Positions 16,578 through 22,924 of a DNA stretch of 52,535 bases are shown one piece after another; the first letter of the stretch is position 1; every line of letters begins with the position of its first letter. The stretch spans positions 1-52,535 of IMG/VR virus record IMGVR_UViG_3300044858_001628; one strand, given 5' to 3'. The DNA comes from a virus. The position numbers were made by a program, and so were the translations under genes. The notes below the pieces were generated by a model. That model made no database searches. It was not told where the DNA came from and saw only the letters and a list, made by a program, of their open reading frames with translations.

Positions 16578-16601
16578 AAGCCCATTCTAGCGAGTGGGTT
16601 T
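16578..16601 (+). terminator. Weak hairpin, possible terminator
   Basis: AAGCCCA and TGGGTTT pair around a 10-nt loop, followed by only a short T stretch. It may attenuate transcription between the 110-aa and alpha-CTD-like genes, but the U-tract is poor. Confidence 0.3.
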
Positions 16602-16638
16602 AGGTGGCAATAATGCCAGTAACGAAAAAGGAAATTGA

Positions 16639-17016
16639 ATGGATATTCGTGACCACTTCGCAGGGTTGGCAATGCAAGGGATATTAGTTAATGCTGGTCA
16701 AGATTATGTGCGAGAAGGTATCGCAATCATGGCTTATCAAATGGCAGACGCAATGATTGACGAGCGAAATCTTACATTAAACAAAGAAAGTCTTACCAAT
16801 AAGTTGATAGATAATAAATGCGGATTAACAATACGCACAGTAAATGTACTGCTTGCCGAAGGGATTACTAATTATTATAGGTTAATTAACACTTCTGCAA
16901 AAAAGTTAATTAGAGCGCCTAATTTTGGAAGGAAATCTTTAAATGAAGTCATTACACATCTTGAAGCTATTGGATTTACTCTTAAAGATGCAGATAATCC
17001 TTACGAACCAATCTAA
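16639..17016 (+). CDS. Stand-alone RNA polymerase alpha-CTD-like protein
   Basis: The 125-aa product has two parts. Residues 1-43 match an N-terminal segment common in small phage proteins (DIRDHFAGLAMQGIL, then MAYQMADAMIDE). Residues 62-116 align with the C-terminal domain of bacterial RNA polymerase alpha: LTIRTVNVL for E. coli LTVRSANCL, and PNFGRKSLNEV for PNLGKKSLTEI. The residues that contact UP-element DNA in E. coli alpha (R265, N268, N294, G296, K298, S299, E302) all have matches (R66, N69, N95, G97, K99, S100, E103). A role in diverting or assisting transcription is inferred. A plain helix-hairpin-helix DNA-binding role is the alternative. Confidence 0.75.
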   Translation: MDIRDHFAGLAMQGILVNAGQDYVREGIAIMAYQMADAMIDERNLTLNKESLTNKLIDNKCGLTIRTVNVLLAEGITNYYRLINTSAKKLIRAPNFGRKSLNEVITHLEAIGFTLKDADNPYEPI

Positions 17017-17018
17017 AC

Positions 17019-17513
17019 ATGGAATTTACAATGATAAATAAAGATGATGTTGCTAGTTTTTTAAGCTCGGCTACACTTGCAGGCAATGAAAAATCAATAA
17101 ATGCTTTTAAAGCTGAAATGCAATCATTCGTTGATGCGGCTGATGAAGCAATTAAGTCTATACATAAATTAAACGATGTGTATGCAGGGCGACTTACCCC
17201 AAACTACAAAAGGGCTGTGTATTGGGAGTTTAAAGAAGCGTGCTATCTATTAGCTGGCGTTATCCCTGATGAAAACGATGAATTAAAGCCAACTACAAAC
17301 AGGCATATTGTTACCGCTCAAGACTTGCATATTGACTACATGAACGCCCAAACAAAAGACATTAAAACGGTAACAAGAAACGATAAATACAAAGTTGGTG
17401 GCAAAGAAGTAAAGATAAGCATGACCTTTGTAAAAGCAAAAGACTTTGTTGCTTGGGCAAAGTTTACAGGCTACGAAATACCAGAAGCGATTGAAAGAGG
17501 GCTATTAAAGTGA
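17019..17513 (+). CDS. Hypothetical protein
   Basis: The 164-aa product has a helical N-terminal half (DDVASFLSSATLAGNEKSINAFKAEMQSFVDAADEAI) quoted here as DDVASFLSSATLAGNEK and AFKAEMQSFVDAADEAI, and a basic C-terminal part (TRNDKYKVGGKEVKISM). ATG 17031 is an alternative start, with GGAA 6 nt before it. The stop overlaps the GTG of the next gene (GTGA). No family recognised. Confidence 0.65.
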   Translation: MEFTMINKDDVASFLSSATLAGNEKSINAFKAEMQSFVDAADEAIKSIHKLNDVYAGRLTPNYKRAVYWEFKEACYLLAGVIPDENDELKPTTNRHIVTAQDLHIDYMNAQTKDIKTVTRNDKYKVGGKEVKISMTFVKAKDFVAWAKFTGYEIPEAIERGLLK

Positions 17514-17683
17514 GTGACGTTAAAGAAAATCGTGGTGGCTCTCGCGCTGGCTCTGGTCGCCCTAAAGTGGCTGAACCTGTAAAACATCGTACAGTGCGCC
17601 TAAGTGATGCGGATTGGATGAAGTTTAAATCGCTTGGTGGCGCTCACTGGTTGCGCTCTGTACTAAATGCTACTGGCCAGTAG
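17510..17683 (+). CDS. 57-aa basic DNA-binding-like protein (GSRAGSGRPK type)
   Basis: This short gene starts with GTG 17510, overlapping the previous stop (GTGA), and ends at TAG 17681-17683. The product carries NRGGSRAGSGRPKV, an AT-hook-like opening known from many small phage proteins, and then VKHRTVRLSDADWMKFKSLGG, which looks like a ribbon-helix-helix strand-helix start. It is likely a small DNA-binding regulator. Its 3' end overlaps the convergent gene ending at 17670 by 14 nt. Confidence 0.65.
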   Translation: MSDVKENRGGSRAGSGRPKVAEPVKHRTVRLSDADWMKFKSLGGAHWLRSVLNATGQ

Positions 17684-18062
17684 TGCGCCTATCTTCCTTA
17701 TGCTCAAGAATCTTGAATAGTTTTTCTATTTGAGATTCTATCTTTTCAACTGTGCGTGTGAATTGCTCTGCATTTTTTTCTGTGACAATCGTAAGTGAAG
17801 CTTTGGTTGCGTAAAATTCAGCTACGTGAGTTTTGTAGTTTGCAAAATCGAGCTTCACTTGCATTAACTCTTCTGCCTGCTTCGAGCTACCCTTTGTTTT
17901 CTCATTGATAAGCTTAAACTCACTGTCCATGCTGGCTTTAATTGAATCAAAGCGTTCATCTAGCCTTTTTTCGTATTGATATGCGGCTATCTTTAATAGT
18001 AGCCAGCCTCCACCAATCATCGACCCACCAAAAGCTAAAAGTTCACCAAGTTCAACCTGCAT
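17670..18062 (-). CDS. Membrane-anchored coiled-coil protein of the lysis region
   Basis: The 130-aa product (ATG 18062; the longer TTG start at 18104 overlaps the spanin without a ribosome-binding site) begins with a hydrophobic segment (LLAFGGSMIGGGWLLLKIAAY, first 25 residues, quoted in one stretch under 22: LAFGGSMIGGGWLLLKI) and continues as a long charged coiled coil (KRLDERFDSIKASMDSEF and beyond). It is the last gene of the replication-lysis operon. The plan fits DUF2730-like or holin-accessory proteins, but the assignment is uncertain. Confidence 0.6.
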   Translation of the reverse strand: MQVELGELLAFGGSMIGGGWLLLKIAAYQYEKRLDERFDSIKASMDSEFKLINEKTKGSSKQAEELMQVKLDFANYKTHVAEFYATKASLTIVTEKNAEQFTRTVEKIESQIEKLFKILEHKEDRRTTGQ

Positions 18063-18078
18063 ATCAAGTCCAATTATT

Positions 18079-18540
18079 TTATTTATCTTTTTTGTGAAAT
18101 TCAATGAGCGCTAAAAGTTGCGTTCTACAATCTTTATACTGCTCAAAATTGGCAACTGCGTTCTTTAGTGTTTCTCTGTCCGTAAAAGTATCGGCTCTGG
18201 CGGTGTCTTGAGAAGTTCCTGTGGCGGCTGTGGGCAAACCAGTGAGCGCGTTATCCCACAACCTGCCAGCATCAGAACTAAGGCACAAAGTATTAGTCGT
18301 TGCATTATCAATTCCCCTGTTAATCTCACGGTAAACAATTTTTGTCTTGGCTTGCTCTTCTTGTACGCGCTTAACTAATGCACGCGCCAAAAGCTCATAA
18401 TTCTCTTTATCCTCTAGCGCCTGCTCTGCCTGCTCTTTTAAGTCTGCATCGTAGCGCCAGCCGTTTACCTTCCAGCCTGCGCCAAATGAGGCAAACATAA
18501 TGAGTAATGCCACTGCTAATTTAATCTGTGCTGGTGTCAT
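18079..18540 (-). CDS. Rz: Rz-like inner-membrane spanin subunit
   Basis: The 153-aa product (ATG 18540; the TTG at 18558 is less likely) has one N-terminal transmembrane helix (KLAVALLIMFASFGAGW), then a long periplasmic coiled coil (EQALEDKENYELLARALVKR) and a C-terminal helix NFEQYKDCRTQLLALIEF typical of Rz proteins. Rz joins with Rz1 to span the periplasm and fuse the membranes in the last step of lysis. It lies after amidase and holin, the normal order, and encloses a small gene in another frame (next entry). Confidence 0.85.
   Translation of the reverse strand: MTPAQIKLAVALLIMFASFGAGWKVNGWRYDADLKEQAEQALEDKENYELLARALVKRVQEEQAKTKIVYREINRGIDNATTNTLCLSSDAGRLWDNALTGLPTAATGTSQDTARADTFTDRETLKNAVANFEQYKDCRTQLLALIEFHKKDK
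18165..18305 (-). CDS. Rz1: Rz1-like outer-membrane spanin lipoprotein, embedded in Rz
   Basis: A 46-aa frame lies wholly within Rz in a different register. It starts at ATG 18305 with an AGGGGA site 7 nt upstream. It has a short signal sequence, a lipobox LMLAGC (residues 11-16) with the lipidated Cys at 16, and a proline-rich end (PQPPQ, KTPPEP), which are the three marks of Rz1. The embedded architecture is as in phage lambda. It was found by reading this strand directly, since it is below usual gene-length cutoffs. Confidence 0.85.
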   Translation of the reverse strand: MQRLILCALVLMLAGCGITRSLVCPQPPQELLKTPPEPILLRTEKH

Positions 18541-18721
18541 TGGATTTTCTACCTGCAAATTTATCTGCTGAATGACCTGCTACTAGAGCAATCACGTTGA
18601 AATTTAGAATTGAAGCAAAGTCTGGGCTGGTAAGTTTGCCGAACCACAACAAAACTGCTGAACCTACTGATAGTCCAACGGCAAATAAAAAGCGCCTACC
18701 GCCTAGCGTGTTGAAGTTCAT
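18521..18721 (-). CDS. Holin (two membrane segments)
   Basis: The 66-aa product has two hydrophobic helices (about residues 10-28 FLFAVGLSVGSAVLLWFG and 37-52 SILNFNVIALVAGHSA) and short charged ends. It lies between amidase (4-nt ATGA overlap) and Rz. Size, topology and position fit a class II-type holin that opens the membrane for the endolysin. No direct homology is claimed beyond a general resemblance to prophage holins with the WFGKL segment. Confidence 0.75.
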   Translation of the reverse strand: MNFNTLGGRRFLFAVGLSVGSAVLLWFGKLTSPDFASILNFNVIALVAGHSADKFAGRKSNDTSTD

Positions 18722-19266
18722 AGCAATGCACTCTCAACTGGCATCATCCCACCCTTAAACCATGTAGCTACATCAAAATTAGGGCAATCTTTTATAAACT
18801 CATTGCGCGTAATCTGTCCATCACCGTTTAAATCTGGCGAGCAGTCACGATGACCTTTGATATTTACTTTAATATCTTTAAGCGTATTGGCGGTTGATTC
18901 TGCCGTGAGAATAGTACGACCTGATATTGCTGATGTTAAGTTGATAACGCATTGACGTAATGATAGCCACTGCGCTTGTGTGAATTTGTCAGTTCCAACC
19001 ATGCAAATGCCGACTGATTTAGAGTTATTCCCCTGCACATGAGCGCCACTCTCATCCAATCCGCGACCAGTTTCAACTGTGCCATCAATGTTAATTACAA
19101 AATGATAGCCAATGTGCTTTAGCATCGGGTTAAAGTTTCGTACTGGCTGGCTGTCGCGCTTAAATCCACGCGCCTTGTGCATCAAGTCTAAGTCGTATGC
19201 TTTAAAGTTCTTACCATTAGGCGTTGCCGCGCAATGGATTATGATGTGGGTTATTGTACGTTTCAT
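18718..19266 (-). CDS. Endolysin: N-acetylmuramoyl-L-alanine amidase with EF-hand-like insert
   Basis: The 182-aa product is an Amidase_2/PGRP-fold enzyme that cuts the lactyl-amide bond of peptidoglycan. The Zn ligands are H11 (IIIHCAAT), H139 (KGHRDCS) and C161 (KDCPNFDV), as in T7 lysozyme; HIGYHF at 51-56 is also typical. Between H139 and C161 lies a 12-residue EF-hand loop, D145-L-N-G-D-G-Q-I-T-R-N-E156, with the usual ligands at positions 1, 3, 5, 7, 9 and 12. Calcium is therefore likely to affect folding or activity. No signal peptide, so export depends on the holin. Confidence 0.92.
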   Translation of the reverse strand: MKRTITHIIIHCAATPNGKNFKAYDLDLMHKARGFKRDSQPVRNFNPMLKHIGYHFVINIDGTVETGRGLDESGAHVQGNNSKSVGICMVGTDKFTQAQWLSLRQCVINLTSAISGRTILTAESTANTLKDIKVNIKGHRDCSPDLNGDGQITRNEFIKDCPNFDVATWFKGGMMPVESALL

Positions 19267-19408
19267 AACCGAATTTAACTATACCGCGCTTGCGTTGTAG
19301 TAACTTATCAGCAATATAAATAGCGGTTGCCATCATACTGCACCCAAAAACAAAATGCGGTTGCAGTGTAGCCACGAAAACAATAAATGCCATGTGAATG
19401 TATTTCAT
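19217..19408 (-). CDS. Small membrane protein overlapping amidase start
   Basis: The 63-aa product starts at ATG 19408, overlapping the stop of the upstream gene by four bases (ATGA), and runs 50 nt into the amidase gene. Residues 5-30 are hydrophobic (HMAFIVFVATLQPHFVFG). It may be a second holin, antiholin or a leader that couples translation of the amidase. The overlap with amidase makes it less certain than its neighbours. Confidence 0.5.
   Translation of the reverse strand: MKYIHMAFIVFVATLQPHFVFGCSMMATAIYIADKLLQRKRGIVKFGYETYNNPHHNPLRGNA
19278..19300 (-). promoter_or_regulatory. Putative late promoter element, copy g (before amidase)
   Basis: On the minus strand CTACAACGCA (19300-19291) is followed at 7 nt by TATAGT and at 11 nt by GTTAAA. 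The core octamer is exact but the spacing differs from the other six copies. It would start transcription a few bases before the amidase ATG at 19266. Confidence 0.3.
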
Positions 19409-19800
19409 TTTCTATCATCCATGTTAATTACGCGAATATTCGCCTGACAATATGGCGCTTGCGCCCTTCCTACCCCCAAAATTGAGTTAAGTAGAGCTAT
19501 GTTGTCGCTAAAGTCTTTGGGTCGATGCTCTTCAAGGCTTGAATAAATATCTTGATGGCGGTTTATTCCGCACTTCAAGCTAGATAGCTTTCTACCAATC
19601 GTGAATACTTTATTTTCTTGCTTCAATTGCGCGACCAGTGGCGCTATATTCTGCTCACTGATATGCGGAAACATTAGGTACAGCTCGTTTATCGTCATTG
19701 GCGTTCTTAGTGCAACGCGCATCATTTTCTTTTGTGACAACTGCTCTTCGCTAAAAAACGCCACACAGTTCCCTACCTTTGATTCAACCTCGCCTATCAA
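19405..19800 (-). CDS. Winged-helix-like small protein
   Basis: The 131-aa product has a central region MTINELYLMFPHISEQNIAPLVAQLKQENKVFTIGRK (quoted in parts: MTINELYLMFPHIS, QNIAPLVAQLKQENKVF), which has the helix-helix-wing order of a winged helix-turn-helix. It starts with TTG 19800, overlapping the stop of the tiny membrane gene (TTGA), and ends by ATGA overlap with the next. A regulator or late antiterminator-like role is possible but not shown. Confidence 0.6.
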   Translation of the reverse strand: MIGEVESKVGNCVAFFSEEQLSQKKMMRVALRTPMTINELYLMFPHISEQNIAPLVAQLKQENKVFTIGRKLSSLKCGINRHQDIYSSLEEHRPKDFSDNIALLNSILGVGRAQAPYCQANIRVINMDDRK

Positions 19801-19919
19801 TTTGGTAGCGCCTCTTTAAATGCCAATCCAGCGCAAACGAACATCAATATATAGTCGTTGAAGTAACAAGCTAGTAGGTAGCCTGCTAAAAAAAACCCTG
19901 TCGTAATAACTTCTTTCAT
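19797..19919 (-). CDS. 40-aa membrane peptide
   Basis: This short gene starts at ATG 19919, overlapping the VRR-NUC stop by four bases (ATGA), and ends at 19797 in a four-base overlap with the next TTG start. Nearly the whole product is hydrophobic (ITTGFFLAGYLLACYFND, then ILMFVCAGLAF), giving one or two membrane segments. The overlaps on both sides support it. Function unknown. Confidence 0.55.
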   Translation of the reverse strand: MKEVITTGFFLAGYLLACYFNDYILMFVCAGLAFKEALPN

Positions 19920-20281
19920 TTTAAATACTCCGCTATCATTTGCTTGGCATCTTCAAACCCAAAACAAGCTACAGATAAATAACCCATCATCTGCGCCCTC
20001 CCTAAAAACTTTACTTGGGCATCTGATAGCACGCCTTTCGTAGCCTTCATTTCTATAAAAAGCCCATGCCAGCCATCTTTAGGAATCATTAAGAATAGGT
20101 CGGCAACCCCATTCATAAACCCTTCTGCCTTCATCTTTTTAATTTTTATAGCACGCACTCGCGCGTCACCAGCTAAGTGAGCGCCATTAGGAATAGCAAA
20201 TAAATGTCCATCGTATTTTTTATACTGTAATTTGAACCATTGCATGAGCAATACCTGTTCTTGGTGTTCGCTTAATTTCAT
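19916..20281 (-). CDS. VRR-NUC domain nuclease
   Basis: The 121-aa product is a stand-alone VRR-NUC (PD-(D/E)xK-type) nuclease. Visible elements are the N-terminal E5/E8-Q (SEHQEQVLLMQWF), PNG at 31-33, D61 in GVADLFL, E77-x-K79 in LFIEMKATKG and Q89 in LSDAQVKF. Such small phage enzymes act on branched or ss/ds DNA during replication and recombination. Overlaps of four bases on both sides place it in the replication operon. Confidence 0.88.
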   Translation of the reverse strand: MKLSEHQEQVLLMQWFKLQYKKYDGHLFAIPNGAHLAGDARVRAIKIKKMKAEGFMNGVADLFLMIPKDGWHGLFIEMKATKGVLSDAQVKFLGRAQMMGYLSVACFGFEDAKQMIAEYLK

Positions 20282-20736
20282 ACCATACCCATGCTAGAAC
20301 CAATACCTCTGCTCTCAAACTTACGAGTTGAGGCAACGTGACGCTCTTTAATGTTGCGTATGTGCGATGGCGCTTCTTCTTTCTTAATAATTTCCAAAGG
20401 AATAATGCGCCTTACTGTTTTAGTGCCATTTGCGACCATTGTCGCTTTGATTTTTAATGTAATTGGCACAATACTGTTAATGCAGTATTCTTTTTTTAAG
20501 GCACTGTAGAAAGTTGTTGGTTGCCCATTCCACGCTGACATACCTTTTGTTGTACTTAAATAACCCTCGTACTTTAGAAAAGCGCAATGATTCCTGATTG
20601 TGGGTAACGTGACATTGTTATCAATTGATATATCAGTAGCAGTGCAAGGTTTTTCATTGCATAACTCAAGAATTTTAACGAAGCTTTCATACCTTTTTTT
20701 ATCTCTTGGCGCTAACTTAATCACTTTGTTTTCCAT
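20278..20736 (-). CDS. Winged-helix DNA-binding-like protein
   Basis: The 152-aa product (ATG 20736 in a TAATG overlap with the HNH gene; a GTG six bases upstream is also in frame) has KPCTATDISIDNNVTLPTIRNHCAFLKYEGYL, quoted as CTATDISIDNNVTLPTIRN and HCAFLKYEGYL. This is the helix-turn-helix plus wing of a MarR/ArsR-like small regulator. The C-terminal part is basic. It may control the operon or act in replication; no partner is visible. Confidence 0.6.
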   Translation of the reverse strand: MENKVIKLAPRDKKRYESFVKILELCNEKPCTATDISIDNNVTLPTIRNHCAFLKYEGYLSTTKGMSAWNGQPTTFYSALKKEYCINSIVPITLKIKATMVANGTKTVRRIIPLEIIKKEEAPSHIRNIKERHVASTRKFESRGIGSSMGMV

Positions 20737-21026
20737 TACCACTCCACTCCTACAGGTTCTTCTTGATATAACATTGCTCTAACTTTCTGCAATAACTCTT
20801 CTTCCGTTCCAAACTTTTCTTCAAATGCCTTTTGTCCAGCGTGTATTGCTGTGCCGTAACCGCCATTTCTGTGGTGGTCTGGGCAAAGTGGTATGGCATC
20901 AAAATGACTGCTCTTCATCGCTATGCCAGCGCCTTTTCTTAGGTGGTGAATCTCTGCTGGTCTGCGACAAATAATGCAACCCAAAGATGCAACATTATCT
21001 AAATGCTGTTTTTCTGCTTTGGTCAT
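20736..21026 (-). CDS. HNH-type nuclease, Ref-like
   Basis: The 96-aa product has a Cys pair (C17-I-I-C20), then AEIHHLRKG (H27, H28) and CPDHHRNGG (C48, H51, H52), followed by AIHAGQKAFEEKFG. This order closely matches the nuclease domain of phage P1 Ref, a RecA-dependent HNH endonuclease, and similar small prophage proteins. The short length leaves no room for P1 Ref's basic N-terminal arm. It is set among recombination genes. Whether it needs RecA cannot be read from the sequence. Confidence 0.8.
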   Translation of the reverse strand: MTKAEKQHLDNVASLGCIICRRPAEIHHLRKGAGIAMKSSHFDAIPLCPDHHRNGGYGTAIHAGQKAFEEKFGTEEELLQKVRAMLYQEEPVGVEW

Positions 21027-21502
21027 GCCGCAATACCGCCTTTGTAGTAATTTCCACTACGAATATGGTTGTCACGTTTTTTTAAAAAACTTAACACCTC
21101 TGCGCCAGTAACATTTTTTAATTGCTCTTCGTGCAACGCAATAACAAATTTAATTGCACTTAATCCCTCACCATCTAATCCGAGTTTTTTAGTGCGTATA
21201 TATCTCTCGCGGCATCTAATGAGAGCATCACGCGCAAGGTTTACCCCATGCTTAACGCTATCAGGCGCATCAAATAGGTTTGCATTAAACATCATGCTTA
21301 AATCAACTGTTGAAGCTAACGTGTCAAAGTGTGATTTTTCAGCATTGCCACTTGTAAATGCTTTAAGCGATGTATGTATGCCAATTGCTAAACGGTCTTG
21401 TCGCTCTGCGTCTATTGGTTTTGATAGATTGATTGCATCAAATAAAGCGTTTGCGCTTGCTTGATTTTTGTTCGGGTTATATTTCTTGTTACGTTTTTTC
21501 AT
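21023..21502 (-). CDS. Conserved phage hypothetical protein
   Basis: The 159-aa product has a basic start (KKRNKKYNPNKN) and helical body with DTLASTVDLSMMFN and KLGLDGEGLSAIKFVIALHEEQL. I recall the same plan (basic start, then GLD-G-GL, then ALHEEQL) in uncharacterised proteins of prophages of proteobacteria that sit beside NinB-like genes. Four-base overlaps at both ends. No function known. Confidence 0.7.
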   Translation of the reverse strand: MKKRNKKYNPNKNQASANALFDAINLSKPIDAERQDRLAIGIHTSLKAFTSGNAEKSHFDTLASTVDLSMMFNANLFDAPDSVKHGVNLARDALIRCRERYIRTKKLGLDGEGLSAIKFVIALHEEQLKNVTGAEVLSFLKKRDNHIRSGNYYKGGIAA

Positions 21503-21936
21503 TGTTCGCTTTCTGGGTAAATGAGCGCCACTCCGCGCTCTAAAAAATGCGACTGCATTGTGTCTAAATAATTATTAAACTGTGGTTTGGTCATAATTGA
21601 TGTAACAGGTAAATACTTCATTGCCTGTAACTTCTGCTCATAACTTAACCCTTTAAGTGAACCATCATAAAAAGCCTTAAACCCTTCATCTTCCGCGCGT
21701 AGAATCGGTATGCCAAAATGCAACTTGCAAAAGCAGTTCCACCCCAAAACGTCATCATCTTTAATCTCACGCGCAACTTGCTCATACCAAACATGACTAA
21801 TTGCGTTCTGGTCTAAACTTCTTGCTTTGCCAGTTTTCGCGCTAACTTTCAAGTATTTGTGTTTACCAAAAAGCTCTCGCATATCGCCAACAAGAGATTG
21901 CAGTGCGCTTTCGCTGTTAATAACCCAAGTAGCCAT
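21499..21936 (-). CDS. NinB-like recombination-associated protein
   Basis: The 145-aa product has KARSLDQNAISHVWYEQVARE, quoted as ARSLDQNAISHVWYEQVA (about 38-55), and CKLHFGIPILRAEDEGF with AMKYLPVTSIMTKPQFNNYL. The RSLDQN motif followed by a small DNA-binding fold resembles lambda NinB (Orf), a recombination mediator acting with single-strand-binding proteins. The order with RecT, Ref-like and VRR-NUC genes in this phage fits. Homology to NinB is likely but not certain. Confidence 0.6.
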   Translation of the reverse strand: MATWVINSESALQSLVGDMRELFGKHKYLKVSAKTGKARSLDQNAISHVWYEQVAREIKDDDVLGWNCFCKLHFGIPILRAEDEGFKAFYDGSLKGLSYEQKLQAMKYLPVTSIMTKPQFNNYLDTMQSHFLERGVALIYPESEQ

Positions 21937-22017
21937 TCAATTTCCAATCTTATGCGTGTATAACTTACCGCTATATCTGTAAGAGCCATCTGCCTGCCTG
22001 TTCTCTGGCGTTATCAT
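21937..22017 (-). CDS. Possible 26-aa peptide gene
   Basis: A short frame from ATG 22017 to TGA 21939-21937, whose stop is followed at once by the start of the NinB-like gene. The product (ITPENRQADGSYRYSGKLY) is soluble. The ribosome-binding site is weak. It is listed because the gap between two overlapping gene clusters is otherwise unexplained and the frame fits it exactly. Confidence 0.35.
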   Translation of the reverse strand: MITPENRQADGSYRYSGKLYTHKIGN

Positions 22018-22021
22018 TGTG

Positions 22022-22198
22022 TTACTTGCTCTCAAACTTTGGGCAATCAATAGCAATCCAAAAATCTTTGTAGTTGATTTTGTAGCCTGCTGGTAAAAAC
22101 CTTTTGCAGTTTTCTCTGTGCTGGCAAATGTGTGTTGCTTGTGGGCTTTCGCCCTTACAAAATTCATAAGTGTTGAATGGTGCTGGCTTGTTACTCAT
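22022..22198 (-). CDS. 58-aa Cys-rich phage protein
   Basis: This frame starts at ATG 22198, a four-base overlap with the stop of the 110-aa gene, and ends at TAA 22024-22022. The product has four Cys and His residues in an ordered pattern (YEFCKGE, HICQHRENCKRF, IAIDCPKFES), which matches a small family I recall from phage replication regions and probably binds zinc. A longer frame covering part of this segment in another register is judged a shadow. Confidence 0.65.
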   Translation of the reverse strand: MSNKPAPFNTYEFCKGESPQATHICQHRENCKRFLPAGYKINYKDFWIAIDCPKFESK

Positions 22199-22527
22199 GC
22201 CGCTTCCTTGAATAAATTTGATTTATAAATGCCAACGCTCTTGCCGTGACTGAATCTGCTTGTTGATTTTTGCTCACCAACTTTCGTCATGTAGCCTTTT
22301 GCAATCAAAGCTCTGCAAGATGCACCCCATACTTTGTCGCTGTGAGGCATAGGCAGGTTATTTTTAACGAAATGATGCAACATATCACCACCTAACAAAT
22401 AATCGCCTGCGCGTAGCAAGGTGACAGCCTCACGCTCATATAAATCACTCCAATGCACCGTTTCTGCGTCTAAAGTTTGATTCATACCCTCTGTTGCTAA
22501 AAATAAACCTGCTTGTTGTCCGTTCAT
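22195..22527 (-). CDS. Hypothetical protein, replication region
   Basis: The 110-aa product includes WSDLYEREAVTLLRAGDYLLGGDM and a basic C-terminal half (KVWGASCRALIAKGYMTKVGEQKSTSRFSHG), parts quoted as VWGASCRALIAKGYM and STSRFSHGKSVGIYK. The second half could be a winged-helix with a basic wing (LIAKGYM as recognition region). ATGA overlaps upstream and downstream. No family known. Confidence 0.65.
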   Translation of the reverse strand: MNGQQAGLFLATEGMNQTLDAETVHWSDLYEREAVTLLRAGDYLLGGDMLHHFVKNNLPMPHSDKVWGASCRALIAKGYMTKVGEQKSTSRFSHGKSVGIYKSNLFKEAA

Positions 22528-22757
22528 TTAATTACCCCTCCGTAGTTGTTGCTAACATCTTGCTCAAACCTAAAGCCTTCCATCGTGAATTTAACGTAGC
22601 TTTCATCAATGAATGGCGCTGAAAATTCACCATCAACTTGCAATGAGAAGCAATCTAAATCCTCTCTGCCTTTATAAAGTTCATCAATTCTTACTAAGGT
22701 TTCGTTGACTGGAATTACTCTATTCCAGTATGAAATCCAGTTGAAACTGTGGTTCAT
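22524..22757 (-). CDS. Hypothetical small protein
   Basis: The 77-aa product (SFNWISYWNRVIPVNETLVR, then FSLQVDGEFSAPFIDES) is a soluble alpha/beta protein. It overlaps both neighbours by four bases (ATGA), which supports it as real. No function recognised. Confidence 0.6.
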   Translation of the reverse strand: MNHSFNWISYWNRVIPVNETLVRIDELYKGREDLDCFSLQVDGEFSAPFIDESYVKFTMEGFRFEQDVSNNYGGVIK

Positions 22758-22924
22758 TTAGATACTTCCTGATGTTTCTGTTTAGCTTCATCTGCTGTTT
22801 TAAAGAACCCAATCGTGTTGCTTTTATGGTGCAATCCGTAAGGCAGAATTGAGCCGACTGAATGAGATTTGGTGATGGTGTATTCTCCGTTTTGCATGAA
22901 GTAATTGTTTTTCTTAACCCACAT
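22754..22924 (-). CDS. 56-aa conserved phage protein
   Basis: The frame starts at ATG 22924, inside the end of the P-like gene (11-nt overlap), and stops at TGA 22756-22754, overlapping the next start (ATGA). The product (VKKNNYFMQNGEYTITKSHSV, quoted as NNYFMQNGEYTITKSHS, then GFFKTADEAKQKH) matches a widespread short phage protein plan in which a beta hairpin is followed by F-x-T/N-A-D/E-E-A-K. It fills a gap that would otherwise look empty. Confidence 0.7.
   Translation of the reverse strand: MWVKKNNYFMQNGEYTITKSHSVGSILPYGLHHKSNTIGFFKTADEAKQKHQEVSK

Noticed and set aside
17672-17681. ACTGGCCAGT palindrome at the convergent gene ends
   Set aside because: It is too short and has no T-run to be called a bidirectional terminator.
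21937-22167. 76-codon minus-strand frame
   Set aside because: Its first two thirds run in another register over the better-supported 58-aa Cys-rich gene (22022-22198); only its last 26 codons may form a separate tiny gene.
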